Assembly (NCBI RefSeq): GCF_036320965.1 | Contig: NC_092241.1 | Location: 29,863,297-29,927,296 of the forward strand | Length of the DNA stretch: 64,000 nucleotides | Direction of reading: 5' to 3' | Source of the DNA: Panulirus ornatus | Lineage: Eukaryota > Arthropoda > Malacostraca > Decapoda > Palinuridae | Shown: in pieces, positions 36,418 to 48,114 of the stretch | How positions within the stretch are numbered: position 1 is the stretch's first letter | Layout of the letters: the number at the start of each line of letters is the position of its first letter | Program-made: the position numbers and the translations under genes | The notes under the pieces: model-generated | The model's database searches: none | Seen by the model: only the letters and a program-made list of their open reading frames with translations | What the model was told of the DNA's origin: nothing

Positions 36418-37567
36418 CTAAGTCTGAGGTGAAGGGCAAGTGGATCCAGCTCTTACGTGAAACTGACAGGAATGGCTGATAAGCACGATAACATTAGCCT
36501 TAAAGCGATCGAGTATGTGGACGAGATGCAGACGACTAAATTATGAAAACAGGGCTCCACGAAAAGGCTAATATCTGTTATGCATGATTACACTGACTAC
36601 TAACAAATGAATCGACGTCTGAAACAGACAACCTGTTTTGAAGAGGCAAACATGGCTAGTTTTGTATAGAAAGATTTGCAAAATATGTTAGATTTCGCCT
36701 TGAGTTGTTATGTCGCATTGACAGGTGGAACTTAAGATCCATTAGTGGGTTGAGAAAAGTCGTGGGGGAATAAAAGAATAAAAAGGGAAAGGAATTGTGT
36801 ATTAAAATCTTTCAATTCCATTAGTTAACTTGTGTCCCAGTGAGATATCCTATGCACATCAAAGTAAATGAAGTATCTGAGACAAGAGTTTATCAAGAAA
36901 GAGAAGCGAGAGAGCAAATCTGTGAAAAAGTATGGGGAAATATGACTGATTCCTCAGCAAGTATATAACTGGACCGACCAGAGAACACTATGAGGAAGAG
37001 GAGTCGAAAGAGAGGAACTTCAAGACTGAACCCCTTTGTCAGGTGCCAGACCCTAATAAAAGATTTATGATTATTCTGGACTCTGACAACGGAATCCCCA
37101 AAACTTACTCAATAGGAAAACCAGACATTCATAAAATAGAAATGTTTTCACTAGTTGAATTTTCTTTGAGAAAACAATACCGATGTTCAGTGAGAAGTCT
37201 GTGGGACTGGAAACTCTTAACAGAATGGAAAATGAAGGCAGATTGAAAAAGCCTTTCAAGAAGTATAACTAAAAGCAATAGGATGCCAGCTGGATGGACT
37301 AGAAAGGCCTCCCTCTTTAGGAATAGCTATACAGATGCTTGCTTTAAGGTGTTGGATAAGTTTCGGTTTTCGAGCATAAGCGAAAGAGACAAGCAAACAA
37401 GGGCAGGTTCAGTGGCAAATATCTTCAAAGTAATGAGGAGGATGCCATTTAATGTTAAAAAGATATATCTCTTATTATTCTTAAGAAAAGTAATAAGAGG
37501 GGCAATGAGCGTATTAGGATAAAGAATGTCGGAGCTCTAAAGGTGGAATCAAAAGAAACGGAAAAGA

Positions 37568-37569
<2 letters not shown>
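36415..37569. other. Unassigned spacer with a diverged duplicate
   Basis: 37040-37085 repeats the words CCAGACCCT, AAAAGAT, TATGATTATTCTG seen at 36230-36275. The 67- and 79-codon frames here are unrecognised. Confidence 0.45.

Positions 37570-37631
<62 letters not shown>
37570..37631. repeat. (GA)n microsatellite
   Basis: About 60 bp of GA. Confidence 0.98.
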
Positions 37632-37632
<1 letters not shown>

Positions 37633-38199
37633 GGAGGTGGGCATATTGGGTTTAGCGGAAGATGGAACAATATCATTGTTAGTATACAAAGAAGAAGAAA
37701 AGGAACAGGGACGAAGTTTGAAAAGTATTTTGTCAAAGACCAATGAGATCTACCACCCTTTCTTTGTGTAAAGAAAAGCCTCATTTCACGTTTAAAAAGG
37801 CTTGCAGTGGTTCATCTGCTGAGGTAAAAGCTGAAACAGCCAAAGGAAGGTGAACACAGTGACTTCAGAACAGGAGTGACGTCCATGGACTCGATGAAAG
37901 GATAGTCTTCAAGGAAGAAGGGATACACGACTGGAATCACACTCCAGTGAACTCCGAGTTATGTTGATGAGAGGCAGAACCATCGCTCGAGGAGAGAGAG
38001 AGAGAGTAATCATTTCAAATAAAGGGTAAAAGAGTTTTTGCAAGCACTATCCAAGTGTCTTGTATGACATTACGATGGAGCAGCAGGAGGAATGCATCAC
38101 GGAAACAATGCGTCATGGAAATGTGATGAAAAATACTGAGTACGAACGACATCATACAGCATTAGCGTAAAGCTTTAGCCATGATAAACAGTGGCTGGA
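37632..38199. other. Unassigned spacer
   Basis: Nothing recognised. Confidence 0.4.
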
Positions 38200-38335
38200 G
38201 TGTTGGGCGAATGCCTGTAACACACTGGCGAAGCCTCTGACAGGCTGGTGAATGTCTGTGACAGTCTGGTGAATGGTTGGGATAGCGTAGCAAATGCCTC
38301 TTATAAGCTGGCGATTGCTTGTGACGGTCTAACTA
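38200..38335. repeat. 21-bp degenerate minisatellite
   Basis: Six to seven units with the pattern CTGGTGAATG(C/T)CTGTGACAG. Four consecutive units are exactly 21 bp, the others 20-23 bp. Confidence 0.75.
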
Positions 38336-39044
38336 GAGTGGGTTGATGATAATCTGCTCCCTGAAGGACCTACTCGTCAGGAAAGCTAAAAATCATTAAG
38401 GAAATAGTATCGCAGAAAGAAAACTCGAGTGGTTGGCTGTCGAGTCTATCTTTTTCTTTTTTTCTCATTGCAGTAAATGATGCTGTTTAGTCATGCAATC
38501 TCAGTCACATGAAGTGCCTGACTTAAGTACCATCTCGGCTGGAATCAGTCGTACATTATGGCACCGCCTCGAATAGAAAATTGTATTGTGTTGAATAATT
38601 GTTTCTATCATTATGTTGCTGCTGTCAGACATGCTGAGGGTTCTTGTAGTGACTTGATCATCGAGGTATGCAGTTTGTGTCTCTTTATAATTCGTGTAAA
38701 GTTTTTTTTTTCCTTTTCTTGTAATGTATTGTAGAATGAGCTTAAGGGCTTCTATGTGGCATCTCTTTTGTAATCTTTGATCAAATGAATACATATTCAT
38801 AAGACGAATCGCAAGTTCCTGAAGGACCAATGGCTACTTTCTCCAAGTTGTTGAAGGTTGTATACACACACGCCGCCCGTGTATCGCAGCCATTGATAAG
38901 CGGACGGCAGTGATGTGTGCTAACGAAGAGTTATGTCTGGCGAGTGGGAGTGATGAATTAACTGTCTAGGATTTGATGCTGATGAATAGATGGAGCGGGA
39001 CATCAGGAGGAAAGACTTACCTACCGAATCTGACCTCACAACAC

Positions 39045-39047
<3 letters not shown>
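38336..39047. other. Unassigned spacer
   Basis: A 109-codon minus frame (38501-38830) is unrecognised. Confidence 0.4.

Positions 39048-39096
<49 letters not shown>
39048..39096. repeat. (TA)n microsatellite
   Basis: About 48 bp of TA. Confidence 0.97.
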
Positions 39097-39099
<3 letters not shown>

Positions 39100-40144
39100 T
39101 TAAGGGCTTTATTCAATGATAACTGTCCTAACTAAGGCTATGAAATATGAAAATAGATAAAGATAATGGAGAAAAGAAATAAGAAGGAGGAAAATACTCT
39201 AAAGAGATTGGCAGAGGCGGAAGAACCTGCTTTTCTAAAAAAGAATAAGAATGAGTAAGTAAGGAGATCCAAACTTACTGTTATACGAAAGAGCCATCAC
39301 GACGGTCGACCCCTGAGATGTCAATGACCATACGACAGTTACGTGATCCAGTGGCTTCCTTGGTACTACGTTAGTCTAGTCAATAACATAGGCATGCATA
39401 CAGCCAGTGGTCAGGTGTAGAAACCAATGTAGTGTGAGGAGAAGAAGAAAAGGAAGGCAACCATGAGGAGTTGGGAAAGTCGGAAGAGTCTGGCGTTCCG
39501 ACTGAGAAAGTTGATAAATCTGATTGCTGTAGACCCGACACTTGTCTGGCAGGCGGAGGTAGAGCCACCTCTGACCTGAGAGCAGTGCCGCGTGAAGGGG
39601 AAGAATCAGTCTCCTTCGTAACCGGAGCAACTGTCCAGGTGTACGTGAAGATGATTTCAGATGGATGAGAAGCCTTCTTGAAATACGAGGCTGCTGAGTG
39701 CATCAACATAACTAGATGTAGAGTGTGGCTTACTGTAGTTATATGAAAATTTGCGTTATTGAAGAAATGAGAGACAATTAGTCAGGCCACGAAACGATGC
39801 CTCTCATCATTCTATTATGCTTGTGTAGCTCTGCATTAGATGATGTATCCTGGTTTTATTTCTTAGATTTTCCCTTATTGCGAGTCTTATCATAAGCATT
39901 TTGATTCATATCAAATTCAAATTGAGTCTTTGTCATGTGCAAACTTGAAATTCCGTACTGCTTTTGAAAACAGCGTATAGTGCAGATAAGAAACTAATTT
40001 CAGTTGCCAACAAAGATATTCCGTATAGGATATTTTCTTATATGACCAGAACAGCAGTTAAGTAATTCTAGGTTGGTTTGAGACTTGTGTTGAGAACAAT
40101 TTAATTTCATCTGCGAAAGTCTCGCTTCATAAAATTTGCACAAG
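39097..40144. other. Unassigned spacer
   Basis: Overlapping frames on both strands at 39376-39709 have no recognisable domain. Confidence 0.4.
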
Positions 40145-40291
40145 TCCGTTGATATACAACGAAGAGACGTAGCTAGGAAGCCATCTGGTAGACAAGTGAC
40201 TTATATTTCTAGTATCTCTCCTGATGATGTGATAATTACACGAAAGTGCACTTGGGAACTTATCGTGTTTCATTTCCCCGTGGACTCATAG
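40145..40291 (+). mobile_element. Short interspersed family B copy, rearranged
   Basis: It has CGAAGAGACGTAGCTAGG, then CTCCTGATGATGTGATAATT, CGAAAGTGCACTTGG, CTTATCGTGTTTCATT and GTGGACTCATAG, ending at (TA)n. Compared with the copies at 10716 and 57673, the CGAAGAGACGTAGCTAGG module lies in the opposite orientation to the hairpin module. Confidence 0.75.

Positions 40292-40361
<70 letters not shown>
40292..40361. repeat. (TA)n microsatellite
   Basis: About 70 bp of TA between a family B end and a reverse-strand SINE tail. Confidence 0.97.
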
Positions 40362-40363
<2 letters not shown>

Positions 40364-40466
40364 CATACATATTCTCCTTTTCCTGCGTTAGCAAGATAAC
40401 ATTAAGAACAGAGGACTGAGCCTTCGAGGGAATATCCTTACTTGACCCCATTCTGTTCCTTGTTTA
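40362..40466 (-). mobile_element. SINE copy, 5'-truncated, reverse strand
   Basis: On the minus strand it reads CAAGGAACAGAATGGGG, then GATATTCCCTCGAAGGCTCA, then GTCCTCTGTTCTTAATG and a degraded GCTAACGC tail. This matches the body and tail of the SINE at 16236-16410. The LINE-like head is missing. Confidence 0.75.
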
Positions 40467-40701
40467 AACTACACAAAGTTCGACTGTGTGTATCATCAAG
40501 TTTCAATGATAAGACAGACGAAAGGCCTAGAGATAGTTCTACATACAAAGTTTACGAAAACCATACCATCAGCGAAAGCCAAACAAAAAAGCAAATCTAT
40601 TAATCATCCTGACGAAACAGTAATGCCGGATCACCAGAAGTCGAAAACTGATGAAAAGCTAAAGAGTTAATCTTCTCACAGAGAATTTAGAGGGAATCAA
40701 A

Positions 40702-40703
<2 letters not shown>
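40467..40703. other. Unassigned spacer
   Basis: Nothing recognised. Confidence 0.4.

Positions 40704-40758
<55 letters not shown>
40704..40758. repeat. (CT)n microsatellite
   Basis: About 55 bp of CT. Confidence 0.98.
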
Positions 40759-40760
<2 letters not shown>

Positions 40761-41000
40761 GAAGGATGTTCTCTCCAGTCCAGCGTTCAGACGCCAAACA
40801 TCAGTCGCTCTGTGCTTTACGATCGTCAGTTATCGCCTCCCGGAATGTTACTTGTTTGTCTGAGGCAGTTCAACGGCACAACACGGCAGCCCAGACGAGG
40901 GGGAAGACTGTGTACCCAGCTGGAGAAGAATGTCGTGGTCAGGATGCTAATTAACAGGTAAAAGTTGTGAGGCTTCTGGGACAGGGATGGCGCATTTTAC

Positions 41001-41002
<2 letters not shown>
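40759..41002. other. Unassigned spacer
   Basis: A 62-codon frame (40766-40954) is unrecognised. Confidence 0.35.

Positions 41003-41070
<68 letters not shown>
41003..41070. repeat. (TA)n microsatellite
   Basis: About 68 bp of TA. Confidence 0.97.
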
Positions 41071-41072
<2 letters not shown>

Positions 41073-41569
41073 CAATCATTATTGAAACCCTCACCACTTA
41101 TTCCCTTTAACGGTCACTTCTTAACGTCTGCCCTGACATGGGGGTAAGAGGATTCACATGCCTCATTGATTGGGGTGGGTGTTGAAACTGTGAATTGCAT
41201 ACACCTGATGACGCGGATATCTTTCTTGAAACATAAAGTTTATGGTAAGATTTCATTAATGTTTAACTCTTGGTGAGGTGCAATTATCCTTACAGAGTAG
41301 TCAACATCACGAACTAGTGTGATCGTCCCATTGATACATACATATATATACATATCAGGAACAGACGAAGAAAGGTCCCTTTTCCCCAAATCTATCATTT
41401 AACTGTCATATGCGCTACACCGAGGCCACAGGTCCCTGTCAACAGTTAGGCCCGACAAACCTTTCCATAGTTTATTCTGGCAGTTTAAATGCTCTGTTTT
41501 CAGTGTATGTCCGCAGGGTATAGACCAGAAGCAGTACACACTGGCGTCAGCAAGCAATAGATCACTAAA
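41071..41569. other. Unassigned spacer
   Basis: It contains CACCTGATGACGC, then TTGAAACATAAAGTTTATGG near 41207-41243. This is the CTGATGA...GAAA word pair of retroelement 3' ends, but the fold is poor. Nothing else is recognised. Confidence 0.35.
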
Positions 41570-42080
41570 CATCGGTAAGTGCTACGTTAACAGTTGTAAA
41601 CTGTTAGGAGTCACCATAAACTCTGACCTGACATGGGCTTGTACACAAGTAACATCACATCAAGACCATCCCGACTTTTCTACATGCTACATGTGCTGAA
41701 GGAATACAATGCCACATCCGATCAACTTGTCAAAACATACATAACTTACATACGGCCAACCCTGGAGTATTGCCGTCCATTATCTCGTGCTGGGCTTTCT
41801 GCTTACTAGCCTAGGTCGATCGAGAGGGTGCAAAGGAGAAAAAATGATGATCTGCCGTGGGTACGAAGAAAGTATCATAGAAGCACTCACAGTCCTCTCG
41901 ATCCACAACAGACCTTAGAGCCTTTTCATGGTTTACCCTTGAGGCTTCACTAACATTGGTCCAGTCCTTTGACAGCACGTTTACCCTAGTATGCCACAGG
42001 ACTTCCCTTATACGACAGCAGTTGATGGACAACACGAGAATTCTCAAACACCTCAGCAGTAGTAACAAATTGCAGAAACC
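41570..42080 (+). pseudogene. Degenerate non-LTR reverse transcriptase C-terminal fragment
   Basis: KLLGVTINSDLTW (near 41608-41645) matches the YLGV.I...L.W box after the RT core. Shifted frames give TYITYIRPTLEYCRP (LEYC box), then SIERVQRRK, ICRGYEESIIEALTVLSI and a decayed end. This is the order seen in CR1/Jockey-like elements. At least three frameshifts are present. Confidence 0.72.
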
Positions 42081-42419
42081 GTTTTCATCAGAGAATTTTC
42101 TCCCTACTCATCAACCAGCAAACGAGCCTAGTCAGAAGCCTAAGGTTATTTGTCGCCTCCAATCATCAAAGACCATCGCAGATGACCCCGTCCCGCTGAC
42201 ACGTTAGATCTGATGACCAACACATAAAGGCCCCAGTCTCATCTCGCAGTCATGTACTTCACAGCTGCCCCCAGGATATAAACTTTCGTCCCAGTGCATA
42301 CAAGATACTCAGTGTTTTCAAGATTGTTAGATTTAGTTTGACTAGTCTCAGAGGGGCGAAAGCTCACTCAGTTAATTCTTAAAGTATATTGAAAATGACA
42401 TTTGGGTATCAACTTTCCA
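42081..42419. other. Unassigned spacer between RT remnants
   Basis: An 83-codon frame extends from the preceding remnant. Nothing else recognised. Confidence 0.35.
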
Positions 42420-43640
42420 GCTCGCTCAAGAACGACGAACGAGTTTTCGGAAACTAGAAAAAACCAAAAAGAAACTCATTAGACCTTATTATGCTAGGGT
42501 CTGTAATGAAATATATCTGAATGAATATATTCTGCCTAATTGTAATAATATTCATAAACAGAGAAGACTTGGTTATCCGTCGTGCCGACAAATCAAATGC
42601 TTATGTGTTCATAAACAAAGACGATTCTTTGCAGAAGATGAATATCATCCTTAGCAATGAGTCAAAAGTTTAAGTTTCTTCGTAGGGACCCAACAGACAT
42701 TTTACGCACGTCACAGGAGATTGCGACTAGGCTACATGTATGGCAATGGGAAAATCCTAAGTCTAATTACTCTTTACGTCTCATAATTTCCCAAGTAACT
42801 ACTCCGACATACAACATACCCAAACAGCTGAATGATATGATAACACCCATATATCCTTGCTAATTATTCCCGAAAATCTAAAGAATTACTAGTAATAGGA
42901 GTATTACTAGGAATTCTAGTAATATTCCTAGTAATAGGAGTAGTGTCTGGATATGAGAAGCTTGTTCACTAATGCTCCTGTCACTTGGTCACCATTCGTA
43001 AAGTATGTAAATCACCCAGTGATAGCAGTCCTTATATCTCCTTCTCATTCAAGAAAAACGTTTCAAGGCATGCACTATGAAAGCACCGTACAGAAGTCCA
43101 AAAGGTAAGCTTTACTGCCAAATAGAAGGAATATCTATTGGCAGTCCCCTTGGACCAGCATTCAGTTTATTCCACATGTTTTAATAGGAAGATACAGTCC
43201 TCTAAAATCAAGATTTGTGCCCTTCTACTTACTGCACGTACGTGGATGACATTTACTTTGTTGTGCGTCTGCAACAAGCCTTGGACGAGAGTTCACTGTT
43301 AAAGTCTATCTATGAACTCAGTGTGAATGGTAAAATTCCCTTTCTAGACGCATTAATTCAATCAAAAAAATGGCCAATACGTACCCAGTGTCCAGGAAAA
43401 CCTACAGACTCAGGGAAGTGCATTGAATTCAGTTAGTGAGCGCACTTCGCGATACAACAGCACTATAGTAAAATCACACATACGTTGTGCTTACAAACAC
43501 TTCTTTGTTGAAAACTCACAAGTAAATAAATACTGATAAATAATGGATACTCCGACAGAATTTGACCATGAATTTCACATATTTCTAACTCATATCTTCA
43601 CAACCACAGGCCCATTGGAACAATGCGTCTAAGATATCTT
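42420..43640 (+). pseudogene. Degenerate Penelope-like element reverse transcriptase
   Basis: The blocks run in Penelope order. FRKLEKTKKKLIRPYYARV comes first (about 42435), then VIRRADKSNAYVFINKDDSL, then KFLRRDPTDI and SLRLIISQVTTPTYNIPKQL (about 42664-42840). CQIEGISIGSPLGPAF (about 43115) follows, then STYCTYVDDIYFVVR with the catalytic YVDD box at about 43227-43240. Then come NGKIPFLDALI and a KPTDSGKCIEFS end. These are hallmarks of PLE reverse transcriptases, not of LINEs. Stops and shifts separate the blocks. No GIY-YIG domain follows on this strand. Confidence 0.82.
42866..42955. repeat. Short nested inverted repeats (ATTACTAG / CTAGTAAT)
   Basis: The words ATTACTAG and CTAGTAAT alternate four times, making overlapping imperfect palindromes inside the PLE remnant. 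Confidence 0.6.
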
Positions 43641-43897
43641 ACAGAAACAAGATGTCACAAGCATATAAAATTCACGAAAGTGTAACGCAGTACTATAAAA
43701 AACACTGTACATTGTGGCAACCCAGTTATAAAAGTCATGCTATCTACTGCAGTAGTTCCAAAGTGAGTAACTACATTATGAAAAATAATGTGACTAAATA
43801 CTAAAAGAATTGAACGAAACCAATATAGATTAAAAAAAGAAAGTCAATAGTGCTAATTATGCTGTAAGAATGAATATAATTCAAACCAAGTATACTA

Positions 43898-43899
<2 letters not shown>
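43641..43899. other. Decayed PLE 3' part or spacer
   Basis: No clear block, though the position fits the thumb region of the PLE. Confidence 0.3.

Positions 43900-43966
<67 letters not shown>
43900..43966. repeat. (TA)n microsatellite
   Basis: About 67 bp of TA between the two oppositely oriented PLE pieces. Confidence 0.97.
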
Positions 43967-43970
<4 letters not shown>

Positions 43971-44099
43971 CGATTAAAGATATCCTGGATGTACAAGTGA
44001 AATGAATAATAAAGAAAACGGAGAAAAGTCTGTAATCAGTTTTCTATAGGAAATAACAAAACCATTCAAACGTAGCGAACAAAGGCAATATAAGCTGGT

Positions 44100-44580
44100 A
44101 ATGACTGAAATGTAAACCCCAAGAGTCACAGGCAGATTTCTTAACACTTAAGCATAGATTTCAAAGCAAATGTACAATCCTAATAGAAAACCAAATAAAA
44201 CTTCTCTACGAACACAATAAATCAGTACATACCACACTGTTGCGTACACTTGGTTCCTTGCTGTAGGACGAGAGAGATTCCAGTAATGCCGGTTCACTGC
44301 CAAATGAGCTACTGACCAACACAGAGAAACACGTTGCCGACATTGGATGGTCACTGTCGTCAGTGTGGTGACACGTATTGCTGAGAGAGCGTAGTATGAC
44401 ACTTGGGCAATGGGCGCTTTCTGAGAACCCAAGGCATTTACGGATGCGTGTCTTTAGGTGTCGCTTCGACTTGCCTATACGCAAGGCATTACATCTACAG
44501 TACCTGTGCTGGTGAAGTGTAGAGACACATGCAACTATCCGGGAATAAAGTCCCTGAACTTGAAGGGTGTTTACATTTTG
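44100..44580 (-). pseudogene. Penelope-like GIY-YIG endonuclease remnant, reverse strand
   Basis: On the minus strand TPFKFRDFIPG leads to HRYCRCNALRIGKSKRHLKT (near 44515-44450), then RIRKCLGFSE, then DSDHPMSATCFSVLVSSS and ALLESLSSYSKEPSV. This fits the CxxC...YIGKT.R.L..RI.EH.G core and the C-terminal LLESL.I...KPS box of PLE GIY-YIG domains. Several stops are present. It is opposite in strand to the RT remnant at 42420-43640, so these are two insertions or an inversion. Confidence 0.78.
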
Positions 44581-44854
44581 TCCTTTTCGATGAAGACTGA
44601 TCTAACAGTCAACTGAGTAATACAACTCACGTAACAACGACAGTCACTCATTTGTAAAGTGAGAGTATGCCTTGCCCAGGAAACATAATACGAAAGTAAT
44701 TTACTTTTCATGGTACAGTTGGTGACTTAACTGACAGATATTATGATTTGCTGTCTGACCACACCGTGTCGTCAGTAAACAACCAGACTCACCTCACAGC
44801 CATCCCGACCCTAGCCATTCATACATTACGTTGTTTATTTTTCTATGATTACCC
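44581..44854. other. Unassigned spacer
   Basis: Nothing recognised. Confidence 0.35.
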
Positions 44855-45041
44855 CAGGGTGTACCCAGGGTCGCCTTCTAAAAGCTCCTGCAACCCAAAG
44901 CAACACTTTTTCCAGTTGTAAGGAAATGTGAACTCTTTTGGGATGCGTTTGTTAATGAGATGGTGCTCCCAGTGATACGGTCTCGCCAAAGGTGACTTTT
45001 CACTCGCTGTTTATCCTTGAGCAGGCGAAGTCCGGTAACAT
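44855..45041 (-). repeat. Repeat family C, copy 2
   Basis: It matches 28985-29195 along its length. On the minus strand it reads MLPDFACSR, then KVTFGETVSLGAP. It ends at TTCACTT followed by (TA)n. Both copies share the same orientation and right-hand boundary next to a repeat. Confidence 0.7.
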
Positions 45042-45045
45042 CTTC

Positions 45046-45050
<5 letters not shown>

Positions 45051-45137
<87 letters not shown>
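45051..45137. repeat. (TA)n microsatellite
   Basis: About 85 bp of TA with one CA interruption near 45121. Confidence 0.97.
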
Positions 45138-46469
45138 GACGGACGGAAAGAATAATGTGCAAATAATGTTAAGAATACTGGAGGGTGGAACTAAATGTGA
45201 ATAGATAGATGTTTTATCAAATTTCTTTGTTCTGAAATATGAAAAAAACAAGAGATAGCTAAAAGCAAATGGTGTTATCAATGATGAAACCTGTTCATTT
45301 ATGTTTGGGTTCCGATTCCGCCACATTGAGTTCAGTTGAGCTATGGTCCGCAAAGAAGATTTGGTCCAGTTGCCAGAAGTCTTATCTTTCTTCGTTTGGT
45401 ACTTTAAACATTTCGGCAAAATTCTGTGTTCCATGCACTTTACCAATAACTAGCAATCAACACATTTAAAGGATATTCTTCCATATGTAAAAGAATTTTG
45501 CAATACGAATTTTATAAGTCTTTGTTTACAAATATTCCACACGAGGCAACTCTCTCAAACTGTGTTGGCAACACCAACACACTTGCTGGGTTCCGTAAGT
45601 CTGATTCAACTTAAGACATTGTCATCAGTGCCATCTAGCTTCTATTTCCTTCTAGACAATGGTTTATTAATTTGGCAAGCTGACAGTGTAATGGGTCTTC
45701 CGCTAGAACCTCTGGTTATTGTCGATTTAAGGCACCCATCGGACACATTATAATTGTGTAGACACTATATTATCATTCTTATGCATATTCGTTATAATAT
45801 CTATCTATATTATTACATTATAAGAATAGTGCTTTTTTGAATATGTAAAAATTTGTATTTATATTAAAAACATTTATTTCAAATTGTATATCCACTATAG
45901 GAGAAAAATCTGTCAGTTATATATGTGTGATTACTGTAACATATGGTTTACGTAATAATGTAGCATACGTGGGCTATGGTTGCAGCGCCATCTAGCAATC
46001 GAATCATGAGACCGAGTTCGCTGATTATGATTATGAATCTGGTTCATGAGACGTTCCATTCCCGGTCATGAACCACATCCGAGCCAACGTGTGACGATTT
46101 CATGTTTTTCTTGCCATTCGTCCTTGAACCTTTACAGGAAGCGCGGGGAGCCATTGTCGCCCTATACAGTGAGAGTCACAGCATTTCTAAAATTACCCGG
46201 CGGCGGGTCGGTCGATGTCCACCGTAACACCGTCTGTCTCTCTGTGGATCAGGCGATACCGCGAGACTGGGGCTACAACTTATCCTTAACGGACCGGTCG
46301 ACCACGTACACTACCCTGCAGGAGGACCAAAGTGATCGGTTTCGCTTTCAATCATACCGTAATGTTGGGGTAAATATGTGGTAAACATAAGAGTAAGGCT
46401 AAAGGAAAATCCACTGACTCGTATCTATTAGTAAGGACTAACAAATATTGGTGGTATTTCACTTAACCA
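45138..46469. other. Unassigned spacer; right part may be the transposase N-terminus
   Basis: A 112-codon frame at 46046-46384 lies just upstream of the Tc1-like remnant. It could be the decayed DNA-binding part, but I see no firm helix-turn-helix match. Confidence 0.35.
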
Positions 46470-47453
46470 GGTCATAGCAGCTGCCATTGATGACGACCCG
46501 TTCACAGCCGCTACCAGCATACGTCACCTGGGCCTGCAATGCAGCACTCAGATAGTCCAAAACCGGCATCGCTCTACTGGGCGTCATGATCGTATACCGG
46601 CATGCAAGCACGTGCTGAGTGGACACAACATGGAGGCCTGAATGGAATACGCACATGATAATGCTGAGGAAGACAGCTTCTGGGGACAGAGTAGTAGTTT
46701 GTGACGAAAATACCTTTAGCTCTGACGGTCCCATAGCAGGTGTGGCTCATTTTAAGTGTGTCAGTGGGTGTCCATGTGTTTCTGTCTGTCCCTTTGATTA
46801 TATCATATTGCCTTGATATATATACTGTTTTGTAGATCATTTGCTATTTTGTCCCGAGTTATACAATTGGTATACTCTAAAATATAGATTTATGGTATCA
46901 TTTTTGACGTATAATACTCTTAAAATGTTATCAGATTCGAGGCAAGGCATGTGGTGGAGGACCAGAGGAGTGGCAGGATCAGTGCTGGATGGATGCACGC
47001 AGGTGTTGGTCAGCGGGTTGACGTTGGCGAGGGCAGGTTCACAGGCCAGAAGTATATTAACGTATTAGAGAAGCTCCTCTACCATCCTTTGAGGTGGTGC
47101 TTTTTCCCGCGGGATTACCTTTCTATCTCGTGCAGGATAGGTCTCAATCCATACGTGTCCAGCAGTTAGGTAGTGGTTCGCCCGACTTTACCACCCCGCC
47201 TTCTTGCCACACCCATCCAATGCCCGGAACTCAACCCCATTGAGCGTGTTTGGGCAGCCAGGATGAAACACATGCCGGATACGGGACGTCACCTGACCCG
47301 GGACGCTCTTCGTCACTACAGCATTACAGGCGTGGCAGCATCTGGGAAGCAAGCCGTGAGGGATACGATCGAACAACCGTGCTGGTGGCATCCATGATGC
47401 CTCGTAGGCTTGATGCTGTCATAGCGACAGAAGGCACTTACACAAAATGCTAA
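46470..47453 (+). pseudogene. Broken Tc1/mariner-type transposase
   Basis: AAAIDDDPFTAATSIRHLGL (about 46480-46540) with STQIVQNRHRSTGRHDRIPA and CKHVLSGHN matches the second DNA-binding region of Tc1-like transposases. A shifted frame gives DENTFSSDG near 46706, the first catalytic-Asp block. After about 150 bp with little similarity come SGRISAGW and FTGQKYINVLEKLL (about 46970-47075), and then CPELNPIERVWAARMKH (about 47230), the block with the third acidic residue. The end shows LVASMMPRRLDAVIATEGTY (about 47385-47440). At least three frameshifts make it inactive. Inverted terminal repeats were not found by eye. Confidence 0.78.
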
Positions 47454-48114
47454 GGAAATAAAGAAAGATAACCATTACATGTGTTCATTTCCTATATTTG
47501 GGTATTATGCACAACGACACAGGAGTAGCACACGCCTCTTGACTCCATGCCAAATGATTATCAATACGAGTAGAAATTGAATACCGATGCTGAACAATAC
47601 TGTGGTAACTAACCACTCGTTGGAAAATATGGTCCACTAGCGAAATGGCAGGTACGAGCTTTCACAGGTCCTGTATAGCAGTAGACTTGTTGGTCTTTGT
47701 TTCATTGTGAGGTTAGAATGTATGTGTAACTTCATAAAGCCGTTTTATGATATCACAAATATGATTAACGACTACGACTAGAAATATCACAATGAATCAA
47801 CATTTGGCATCCACATTCATATGAGGTTACCATCCTCCTGCCCGAGCAGCGCTCATGATTCAACATTCATTGACTTTGGTCTCCTATTGTTTCCGCAAAG
47901 TATGCACAGATGGTTATTTCAATTACTCTCCATCGTGAATTAAGCAATTATTTTTCAATGTGTAGACATATTTTTTCCTTTTTTAAACATTCTGATGATT
48001 TTACTTGAATATCTCGTATGACAGCAGGGTTAAATTATCATCGGTGAATATCTTGGTTTCTTCTGCTATATCAATATATAAGGAGCCCACACTTTAAGTA
48101 CTGGTAAGCTATCA
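47454..48114. other. Unassigned spacer
   Basis: Nothing recognised. Confidence 0.4.

Noticed and set aside
41200..41245. Hammerhead ribozyme candidate (CTGATGA...GAAAC then CATAAAGTTTATG)
   Set aside because: Stem II does not pair and there is an extra base at the cleavage-side junction.
45000..45446. 148-codon minus frame
   Set aside because: Half of it is Tyr-Ile from (TA)n; the rest is unrecognised, apart from the end that belongs to repeat family C.
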